DNA of 64,000 nucleotides from Apteryx mantelli. Taxonomy: Eukaryota > Chordata > Aves > Apterygiformes > Apterygidae. The position numbers and the translations under genes were made by a program. The notes under the pieces were generated by a model. That model did no database searches, was not told where the DNA came from, and saw only the letters and a program-made list of their open reading frames with translations. Of this stretch, positions 1 through 8,891 are shown in pieces. The number at the start of each line of letters is the position of its first letter. Position 1 is the first letter of the stretch. Where the stretch lies: assembly GCF_036417845.1 (NCBI RefSeq), contig NC_089979.1, positions 52,862,275 to 52,926,274 on the forward strand, in the 5' to 3' direction.

Positions 1-1194
1 ACATAATTTTCTCAGTACTGAATAAATATTTGCTGTTTTCATAAGCAGACTTTTAAACCCATATTCCTATATTTACCTTGTAGCTCATGCTCTGGAATAA
101 TTACATAAAAATATTCTACATTAGGAAAGAGGGGAAAGAAACTTAGCACATCTAAAAATGAATGGTACATAAGGAGCAGTCCCTGACTCAGAACAGAACT
201 GGTAGAACTGATCTGAGGAGATAAGAAGGTCACTAGCTATATTCAAAACAGGGTTATTTACTTTCTGTAGAAGAGAGGTTTGAATGGATAATGTTCCTGA
301 CAATGACTTTCTTTTGACAGTGATGAAAACATTTTTTTTCTCCCAGAGAGGTAACTGAAGCATACAAAGATATCTCCCTGTGGAGTCCTTGGGAAAAACA
401 AAAAAAAAAAGCAAAAAACCCCAACCAACCTACCCCCACCCCCAACCTTAAATTGTTATCATCAGGTAATGAGATAAGGTTATTCATATAATTCCTTGCT
501 CATACTTCTTGTCTATTATATTTCAGGGCAAATTACTGTTACTTCCAGATTTTTATATCAGAAAGCTAACTAAAGGTAGTTATCCAGTGGTAAAACATGC
601 ATTTTAGGCAGTTAAAAGAAAACCAATGTATACATTTTAGTACAATCTCAAGAGTTACTGAGATTTATAAGAAAACTGTTTTCACTGTAGGGTGAAACAT
701 CTTAGAGAATCACACAAAATTAAATACAATTAACTCCTTTAACTAAAAATCTATGGGACTCAAATGCAAAGTGAATAATGTACTTGCACTTGGTAGCAAA
801 AAAACCCAAGAAATAGAATTGCACTACAGTGAAAATACAATGTTAATGTTTCAGAATTTAAACATACCCACAGATTACCATAGTTTATTATTTCAGCTAC
901 AGTGATCGTTGTTGACTTATCCGGTTAGCTCCAGAGATTAAAAACAAATTTTGGGGATTCAAAGTGAAGGCTCAGTCCTGCAATGTCCTAGCAACTTCTG
1001 GTTGCATTGAGCACTGTAAACGCCTAAGAAATTCAAAAAAGAGCAAAGGCAACATTTATATATATTTACAGTATCTACATAATGAGCTCAGTAGACACAT
1101 ACCTGAAGTTATGAAATCACATAGGAGTTTCCGCAGACAATCTTCATTCCTAATGCGAAAGGTTGATCAATCTAAGCCAGTTCTGTCTGAAATC
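1..1194. other. AT-rich intergenic DNA, no gene seen
   Basis: No reading frame here exceeds about 100 codons and none resembles a known protein. The only structure is an A-rich run followed by a C-rich stretch near 400-445, which is simple sequence. Nothing else is supported. Confidence 0.6.
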
Positions 1195-1440
1195 AGTGAG
1201 AGCCTTTCCTCTGGCATTACAAGGGTCAGAGACTGATTTTTGACATTACAAGAGACCATTACAAACATCTAGTCTGACCTTTGCATAAAGCAGGCCAAAG
1301 AAGTTTGCTTGATGGCTTGGGATCTTTCAGAAAGACAGCAAGGCTGACTTTTTAAGTAACGGTGATTGTAATCCAATTTTGTTTAAGTGATTAATTGCCT
1401 CAGCTGTTGCAGAAATGCATTTAATTAGAAGATAGAGATG
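1195..1440 (-). mobile_element. Ancient CR1/L3-like LINE remnant, antisense
   Basis: Around 1250-1310 the + strand carries the phrase accatta..catctagtctgacct..gcata..caggcca, which I recognise as the reverse complement of the 3' end of old amniote CR1/L3-type LINEs. A weaker match continues through ctttcagaaagacagcaaggctgac to about 1440. The sequence is heavily diverged and has no coding capacity. Family assignment is from memory of the repeat phrase; a repeat-library search would settle it. Boundaries are approximate. Confidence 0.5.
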
Positions 1441-1729
1441 TATCAGGCCATGAGACCACACAAAGGAAATGCTTTGTGCCATCTTTAATTATAAAAAATA
1501 AGAATCAGCCACTTCTCTTTAGGCTAAGTAGCCCCAAGTACTTTACTAAAATTAAATGAATTTAAAAAAAAGTTTAAAAACAGTAATACTGTCTTATAAT
1601 TACAGTCTTTTGCCCCTAAACATCCCCCCAGCGGTCATGCGTGCAGTGAGATATTCAGTTCAATCTGTTTAATTAGGGCATGTTTCAGAATTTGGGAAGC
1701 CCAGAAGCTGGCAGTCAAAGGCTGAAACA
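1441..1729. other. AT-rich spacer, nothing recognised
   Basis: Short AT-rich stretch between the old LINE remnant and the first CpG-rich block. No gene or repeat was recognised. Confidence 0.5.
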
Positions 1730-2160
1730 TGCAGTCGGGGACGTCGCTGCCCCTGCGAGGGGCGGTGGAGGCTGCGGCCGGCCAGAGAGGTCCAGCCCGC
1801 GGCTTCCCCGGGGGCAGGCGCAGGGCAGATGTCTCAGGGCTTCCTGCGACCGTGGTTACGACAGCCGCCAAACCACATGCTGGCTCGTGTCCCTGGTGTC
1901 TGCTGTCCCGTCAGCGCCCGCCACGGAGGCCAGGGAACGAAATTCCCTGTTCTCATCCTAGGCCCTGCATCCTTCTGGGTGTGACTGAGCAGGGGCCCCC
2001 CCGCGCTGCGATCCTGTTGCTCCCGAGGCACAAATAAGCAGCACGAAGGGCTCCCGCGCTCTGGACAGTTTTGGCTGGGAATGCGCTCGTTGAAGCCACC
2101 CTTTCTGCGTCGCACGGGGCTGGTGGGCGCTGCAGCCCCATGGGGCGCGTCTCACCGCCC
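1730..2160. promoter_or_regulatory. Isolated CpG-rich block about 6 kb upstream of ADCYAP1 exon 1
   Basis: Composition jumps from AT-rich to strongly GC/CpG-rich (cggggacgtcgctg, gcggccggcc, cccgcggcttccccggggg) and returns to AT-rich by about 2200. It contains a GACGTC core near 1741. Open frames across it on both strands are what low stop density produces and are not called as genes. It could be a distal promoter or enhancer, or an unmethylated island of unknown role. No transcript evidence is available from sequence alone. Confidence 0.45.
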
Positions 2161-2224
2161 CAGCTCCGCAGGGTGCAGCAGCCAGCTAGGAAGGGCTTAC
2201 GTGCCCAGCCAAACTTTCTCCTGT

Positions 2225-2460
2225 CCTTGATGAGATGGACTTTGTTATTCTCTCATCACAATATGCAGTTCCGACTGACATTTATTGGGCTCTGTGTGAC
2301 CCGTCTCTGTTGTCTTTAGCGTGCTTAATTGGAATTATTGAACGGCGCCTGGCTCTGACAGGCTGGGATTCACCCCTGTTGGGTCAGTCCTCGCCTGCCC
2401 AGTTTGGCCTGCTTCTGCACAGCCTTAGGCTAATCAGGCAGAATTAAGCTGCGCTGTCAG
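2225..2460. promoter_or_regulatory. Candidate conserved non-coding element
   Basis: This stretch has moderate GC, few simple repeats and a dense mix of motif-like words, including gcttaattggaattatt (homeodomain-type TAATT cores), ggctctgacaggctggga and taggctaatcag. It directly adjoins the CpG block at 1730-2160. Such texture is typical of developmental enhancers, but I cannot test conservation, so this is a weak inference. Confidence 0.25.
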
Positions 2461-4765
2461 AAGCCAGGGACCCTTTAACAGTTTTCCAGCACAAGCAACA
2501 CCAAATTAGTGTTTTGTAATAGGCTGCACACTGTTTTGTAATAAGAAAATATAGATGATTCTATTTATTCTCTCTTGCTCCTGCAATGATAAGAACTGTT
2601 CTTATTCATTATTAATTTGTTCCAAATATTTCTGGTCATTCTAAACTATGAATAACTTTAGCTGTGCCATTAGCAATACCTCAAAACTGCAGACAGATTT
2701 TAGTTTTTGAACCCAGGCACATGGGAGTCCTGCTGTTTCTGAAGGTGTACTCAAATTTCTACCATGTCTGACTACATAAACTTGTACTTGCTGTTCACTC
2801 TGGATTACAGTTTCATCTAAAACAACCTAGAACACAAAGATAGTGTGGTCATTTTTTGTCTGGTATAAATTATTGTAGCTTGGCAGCATTCTGTGAAACT
2901 TTGCATATTCAAGCCATTAAGGATTTACTCTAGCTTTTTTAGGATTGACCCTGAACACTAGAACAGATACAAGTGAGAGTGAGAGTAGGCTGGGATCTGT
3001 TGCCATTGATAAGCAGTTGCCACTGCTTTTATTCTGCAAAATAAAATATTTCTGCTTTTATTTCATGCCCTGCAGACTCACAAGATCTTTAGCAGCATTT
3101 TGTACGTTTCTGGCTTTAATGGTCCTTGAATACTAAATCTTCAAAAACTGATTTTTTGTTGTTGTTAGCCTCTCACTAACAAAGTATTTTCTTACTTACT
3201 TACTTACCTATTTATAACAAAGTATTGTCTTACTTTCCAAATATAAATGACCAGTCAAAGATCCTTTGTCAAAAAGTGCCAAGGAAAATAACTTTTTTCT
3301 TCTTTTGCAGAACATGAATTTACTTGTGGGGAAATTGGGTGAAAGACAGGAAGATTACAAATAGGCATATTGGTTGTCCAAGGAAATTATCTGTCACATC
3401 TTTCCAGTGCCACTGCACATGCCTAGTGTGACAGTAACTCCATGTGGAACCAAGTTCACTGTTCTGTCTTTCATGAACAGAAATTGCTTTTCTTGCCTTT
3501 GTGTTTTGATAGGAACGACTCTTCCGTTACTGCTTTGTTGTCCTGGTCATCTGGCTTGGCTGACAGAAAGGGAGGGAGGAGGAAACCTGTCATATAAGAT
3601 CAAACACTGAACTTTTATGTAGGTGTGTAGGCAATCCAGCAGGGCACAGACAACCCGCTAGTCTTGTCTCTCACCACCAACTCTAAGAAGGGGCAAGAGA
3701 AGGATGACCACACTCCTGTTACTCCCACGCTGCTGTCTTGAGAAGAAGTGTTGTGGCTCATCTCTTAAGAAAAAAAAAAAAAAAGCTCTTCTTCCCAGAG
3801 TATATTTAAGAATGGTTTCTAACTGTTTGTTTTGGAATGGAGTTATGGTGACAAAAGGCAACAAAGCATTATCTGAAAAATCCTCATGAAGAATTTGCTG
3901 TGGGATGTGGCCAGCTAACCCCTGTTAGTCACCTGTGAAATGACTCCAAGGGACCCAGCCACCAGACAAGGCCTCTCAGTCAGGGCTAAGCATTTCCCTT
4001 CACCCTTGGGATTTTAGAGTTAAATTTTGTCTTTCAGACCCTCCATAGTATGTGTCCTGAGAGAGTTGCAGTCCAGGTACTGTCCCTGGTTGTTACTCTC
4101 TCTGTTTTCTGTAGTTTGTGCCTCTTTCCTAGAATCTCCTTGAGTGAATAAACTTTCTGGATTACAGCTTTATTCTTTGTGAGAGTTGAGAAAACATGCA
4201 GATATATATGCTTTTCACAGTGCTCCTAAATATACTGCTGCTTTTAGTTAAAAAAGAAGGCACAAGGGGGGGCAGTTTAATGAAAGAAAAACAACTCTGT
4301 AAATGAAACACCCTCAGCCCTCTCCGTCTCTGAGTCTGTTGGGATCTATTTGAGCAGGAAAGTGGGGTTTTCCCGCCTCTGTTGCAGGTACCGTGTCTCA
4401 GATGGAACTGCTGAAAATATCTGACAACATAGTTCCTGGTGCTTGAGCTTTAATAACTTCTGTTCCGCTGCGTGATCCCCTAAATAGCTGTTATCAGATG
4501 GCCACAGATACAGCTGAGTGGCTTCACTGACAAGATAATCTCCTTTCTGGCAAGGCAGTTCCTCCTAGGCACTAACTCACTGGCATTTAGTACAAGACAG
4601 AGGCTGGAAGGCAGGGAATGGATGAAGGCCAGCATTACATTCGTAACGTTGATGCAAGCATGTACAGAGTTCACCAGCCCACAGGTCAGCAACAGCTTCC
4701 CCAAGCCATCTCAGTAAGACATCAGGCCTGGTGAAAAATGACTGCAAGATAGTTGAGAAACCTGC

Positions 4766-4766
<1 letters not shown>

Positions 4767-4800
<34 letters not shown>
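4767..4800. repeat. (TG)17 microsatellite
   Basis: Uninterrupted TG dinucleotide array of 34 bases. Likely length-polymorphic. Confidence 0.95.
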
Positions 4801-4801
<1 letters not shown>

Positions 4802-5090
4802 CAGCTGGGTTGGTAGGACTGTTTGCTTTCGAGAAGGAAGAGTTCACTCTTTTCTATATTAAGCTATATGTACATGAGCTTTCATGATAAAATTAGTTAT
4901 TCTAGGTCTGGCAGTTTCCCAGATTCTCATGAAAAATGCATCTCAGGTGAGACATACTGAGAAAATACAGGTAGAGTGGCTGGGCATCTGACAAGTCTGC
5001 ATGCAGTATCACCCTGCTTTTTGGACCGGTAACAAAGTCCCCAACAGTTTGATAGATTGCTCTTGGTATTGGTATTTTTTTAATAGAAAT

Positions 5091-5110
5091 ATGCATAAAT
5101 ATGCATAAAA
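5091..5110. repeat. Tandem ATGCATAAAT/ATGCATAAAA decamers
   Basis: Two 10-bp units differing only at the last base, each holding the palindrome ATGCAT within a POU/octamer-like word. Seen directly. Any transcription-factor binding is inference. Confidence 0.6.
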
Positions 5111-6149
5111 GAGGTTTTCTGAAGGGTGGAAAAGATACCTATCATGGTACATGATCAGATATGTTCCTTTGGATTGAACCTATGGCAGTAGGTTTTAGAG
5201 CAATCAGTCCCAGTCATGCTTAACAAGGCTCGGAGGATGTAAGCTCCACTGGAAATATCCATAGAATTATAATGCTCTAGTTAAGAAAATAGACATTTAA
5301 AATAGCATAGTCAGATAAATTAAAAGGTCTAATTTAAGCCTATAGAGAAAGATGAAGGAAGTGCTCCAGTGAAAAACCTACTTTTCTCCAGATGCAGCTT
5401 TAGGAGTTTGCCTTAGAGGCAAGTGTTATAAACCTTAAATCCCTTTCAGCCTTGAAATGAGAGAGTTATCTAGAAATTTACTTATATATGGAGGCCAGAT
5501 TAAAACCTTTATTTATTCAGCCTAAGCTGTAATCATGTTGCATGCATATTCATGTTGTACACACACCCGTGAAGTAGATGGAGATGTTACAAGAGTTTTA
5601 TTGGCATGAATCATTTGTGAGTTGCTCACCCTAAATGAGTGTCTAGAAGCTGTATTTTTGCAAAGCACACTGGCGTTGAGTCTGTGTACACTGTAAAAGC
5701 AGGGGAGGCTTACAGCCGTTAAGAATGGTCTGGAAGTTGAGTCCTTTTTTACCGGGATTTGTATCTCTGTGTTGCTTGAGCCCAGGTATCCTGGTAATTC
5801 TGTAAGGAACTAGGGGAGAGGGGAGGGAGGAGAGGAAATGAAGATGTGTAAACAAAGACTGGCTGAAAGCAGTTTTTCTAAAGTGAAAATAGCCGCAGCT
5901 TTAAAATCCTCTGCCCACGATTCTGGTCTCTTTGGAAAGAGGGAATATTTCTTTCCCACTCCCTAGGAAGAGTGTGTAGTTCAAGCCAGCGTAGCCAAGT
6001 TACCCATCTAATCCCCTGCCATGCCCGGGTCTAGAAAAGCCTGTATTTACACCTGCTGTCACAGAGTCATTTCAAAGGAGAACAAAAAATCCAACTTCCC
6101 CCTCCGCAAAAGGAAACACCCGGTGTTTGCAATGCGGGAAAGCAGAAGG

Positions 6150-6420
6150 CATCCCCTCCCCGGCGCCGGCGTCCTAGCCCGGGGCTCCTCGCGGCGCGTC
6201 CCCCCGCGGCGGCGGCCGCAGGCGCGCTGCCTGCCCGCGCGGTGGCGCCCGCCGTTCACGGACGGTGCGCGCTGGCGCAGCGCCCGCCGCGCCCCGCGCT
6301 GCGCGCCCGCGGAGCCGCCCGCCGGCGGGAAACCCCGCCGCCGCCGCCGCCGGCCGCGGTCCGGCTGCCTCCGGGAAAGGCGAAGCCCCCCTTTCCCCGC
6401 GGCGCTCCGGCTCTGAGCCT
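6150..6420. promoter_or_regulatory. Dense CpG island upstream of ADCYAP1
   Basis: Very CpG-dense sequence (ggcgccggcg, ccgcggcggcggccgcaggcgcgc, cgccgccgccgccgccggccgcgg), including a (CCG)n run near 6340-6353. It ends abruptly in AT-rich DNA holding CRE-like half sites: TGACGT at 6446-6451 and CACGTCA at 6538-6544. It lies about 1.5-1.7 kb before the presumed main promoter. It could be an alternative promoter or a CpG-island shore element. Confidence 0.5.
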
Positions 6421-7089
6421 TGCGCGGTTGCTTTCTTCGGTTAAATGACGTTTCCGTATTTTACACGCCCGACACGAAGCAATAATTAAAACAGCGTCCT
6501 GTTATATGCTGCGTGTCCCGTCCCTCTTCCCCGTAATCACGTCAGTGGCCTTTTCTAAGAGAATAATTCATTCACGTTAAATTTCCTTTACCTCCGGAAA
6601 ATATTGAAACCTTAAATGACCATAATAGAAATGTAATTGTACAGTATGTTTTTTGTTGTTGTTTTCGAGAAATCGATTTGGGCTCAACTCATCTAAACAT
6701 GTTACACCAAAACCATTCAAATAGGAAACAGGAGAACTAAATTATTGCTGCTTCCTGAACTCTCTGCTTATGATCCCAGTAATTAAAATGTGCAGCAATG
6801 GCTCCTGCAGCCTGTATTTCTTTGGGTAATTCTCGGAAATGAAGGGCTGAGTTTCGACCACTGAGGGAGGGAGGAGAGCGTGGAGATGAGCGAAATACCC
6901 AGGGGTTTGGTAGCCAGCCGGGGGTCCTCGCCCGGCGCTCGCCTCCCACCGCGTCACTTGGGGGAAAATAATCCCGGCGGCGGGGAACTCCCCGGAGAAG
7001 GGATTTCCCTCCGAGTCCCTCCGCAAATTAACTTTTTTTTTCTTTCTTTTTTTTCTTTTTTCTTTTTTTATGGCAACCCTCCCCTCTTC
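6421..7089. other. AT-rich gap between two CpG islands
   Basis: No coding sequence. It holds CRE-like half sites at the left edge, a motif-rich segment near 6740-6850 (ccagtaattaaaatgtgcag) that could be regulatory, and a T-rich tract at about 7030-7070. Function not established. Confidence 0.35.
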
Positions 7090-7620
7090 CCAGTGTGCGC
7101 GCTCCGCTGTGCCCAGGCGCGCACCGGCGCTTTGCAGCAGGCGGGGAGGGGAAGGGGTCGGGCCGGTGGGGGGGGCAGGGGAAACCACCCCCGCCGCCCC
7201 AGGCTGGCGGCGGGCCGGGCCCTGGGGGCCGCGGCGGCCGCGCGTGGGCCCGTCCCTGCGGCTGCCGTGGGGCTGCGGCGGGCGGCACACGCGGAGCGCT
7301 TACAGCGCTGCTGGTTTCCCCGGGGCGGGGGGGGCGTTGCGTAATGATAACAACAATAATAATAAAAAAAAAGAGGGGGGGAGCAAGAGAAAAGGACCCC
7401 CTCCCAAATCTCCGTGGAAATGTGGGTCTCGCGCTGGGGTTGCTCCGCCTGCGCGCAGCCCCCGGGCCGGCTCCGAGCCGCGGGCGCAGCCGGCCCCGCG
7501 GAGGGGTGCGGAGCCAAGCCCGGGGGGGAGACCCCGGCCAAGCCCAGGGGACCCCCAAGCCCACCCCTAACCTCCCTCCTCCGCTTCGTGGTCCCTTCCC
7601 ACGGCAGGTAAAGCCTGACC
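7090..7620. promoter_or_regulatory. CpG island immediately upstream of the ADCYAP1 promoter region
   Basis: CpG- and G-run-rich sequence, including runs of seven or more G near 7167-7173, 7325-7333 and 7374-7381, broken by an AT-rich patch at 7343-7370. All six frames are unusually open here because stop codons are scarce, so I call no genes in it. It probably belongs to the regulatory upstream region of ADCYAP1. Confidence 0.45.
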
Positions 7621-7777
7621 GTGGAGAACATCCTTTTCGCCTTGTGGGCTGGCTTGTTTTTTTGTTTTTTTATTTTTTGGGGAAGCATGAGTTGGTGTTT
7701 ATGAGAAGCTTTATGACTCCTGATAAGCTCATCTTTGAGGACGACACAGAACTGTGTTCCTTGAGGAATTGGGGTGG

Positions 7778-7784
7778 TGACGTC
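7778..7784. promoter_or_regulatory. cAMP response element-like site
   Basis: TGACGTC, seven of the eight bases of the palindromic CRE TGACGTCA, is followed 22 bases later by a second CRE/E-box-like word, TTACGTGAC (7802-7810). PACAP transcription is known to respond to cAMP/calcium signalling in mammals. That this copy is functional is inferred from position only. Confidence 0.4.
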
Positions 7785-7869
7785 TTTTCTGATACCCGAT
7801 TATTACGTGACTGGGGAAAAAAAAAAGGCATTTGATTCATGAATAAAAATCCGGACACCACCACGGGGG

Positions 7870-8530
7870 CAACAAACAATATTGCCCGTCCTCTAAGGTA
7901 ACATGCAGGCAAATGTTTACGAAGAGGGCTCTTGCTGAAGCGGGGTGTTTGCAAAGATTTTGCTGCTAATTGCGTATCAGACGGAAGGCTGCGGAAGGCT
8001 GGTCAAGTTTGGAGCCACCGAGCAGGAAGAGAAGAAGAGGAGAAAGCTGAAGGCTCTCAGTGAGGGGAGAGATCTGGGGAAGACAACATCTCAAGCAGCC
8101 AGCCCTCGGCTCCCCTCCTCCTCTCCCTCCCGGGCTCGCTCGCTCTCTTCCCCCTTTCCCTGTGCTCCCTTCTCCGCCGACATCTCGCTCCATCCCTCTT
8201 TCTCTCTGTCCCTTCCCTCGCAGACTCCACTCCAGATCTGTGCTGCTACCTGCAAACTTTTTTTCTTTATCTTTTTTCTTTTTCTTTTCGGAGTGGATTT
8301 CCTTTAAATCAGCAAACAAGTAACTGCTGCTTTTGCATCTTCTTCATCCCGCGGGTCCTTCGCCCATCGGAGAGGCGATGCCACGAGGGTTTTAACTCCT
8401 TTCGGCCGCAACTTGGGAGACAGCTGTATTCCCCCCCCCCATTTTTTTTTTTTATTATTATTATTTTTAAGACCTGCCCTTTTAGTTTCGCAGCCAAACG
8501 CTCTTAGTGCCGGGTGTTTAGAGTTTAATG
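7870..8530 (+). other. ADCYAP1: ADCYAP1 probable non-coding exon 1 (5'UTR)
   Basis: ADCYAP1 genes usually start with an untranslated exon before the signal-peptide exon. A consensus donor, AATG|GTAAGG, sits at 8530/8531 and pairs with the acceptor at 8783, giving a 253-bp first intron. The start is uncertain. An AT-rich word, aataaaaat (7842-7850), could act as a TATA-like box with initiation near 7870-7880, but the CT-rich stretch at 8100-8240 is also compatible with a TATA-less start. The exon carries a short upstream ORF (8384-8398) and an ATG whose last base is the exon's last base. Confidence 0.4.
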
Positions 8531-8783
8531 GTAAGGACACAAGCCGGCTCGCCGGGCCTTCCCGCAGCGCGGCAGGGGCGGCTCGCCTTGCGCCGGCGGC
8601 CGGTCCCGGGGCGGGCGGGCGCCGACGGGGCGGGCGGCGGCAGCTGTGCGCTGCTCAGCTCCGCGCCGCTCCAGAGGCCGCGCTGCTTCCCTCCCCGGCG
8701 GGCTCGGCGAGGGGCTTGGTGGGGCGCGGGTTTTTTTCCTTTCTTTTTTTTTTGACAGCATTTCTCCTTTCCCTCCCGCACAG

Positions 8784-8891
8784 AGTGGCAATGTGTAGCA
8801 AAGCGATCCTAGCACTCCTGGTCTATGGCATAATAATGCATTGCAGCGTCTACTGCTCACCTGCGGCTGGACTTCAGTACCCGGCGCTCAG
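8784..8891 (+). other. ADCYAP1: ADCYAP1 exon 2: signal peptide
   Basis: The acceptor is a pyrimidine tract followed by CCGCACAG at 8783. The ATG lies 7 nt into the exon. Residues 1-33 begin [20 protein letters not shown], a short hydrophobic core ending in C22-S23-P24, a typical signal-peptide cleavage neighbourhood. The donor is AG|GTAGGT at 8891/8892. Confidence 0.92.

Larger units (their letters stand above)
2461..6149. other. AT-rich upstream region, no gene seen
   Basis: No exon-like or coding signal was recognised. Contents noted are a short (TTAC)n run near 3192-3208, an A-homopolymer at 3771-3784, a TG microsatellite (4767-4800) and a tandem POU-like decamer (5091-5110). The last two are listed separately. 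Confidence 0.5.
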
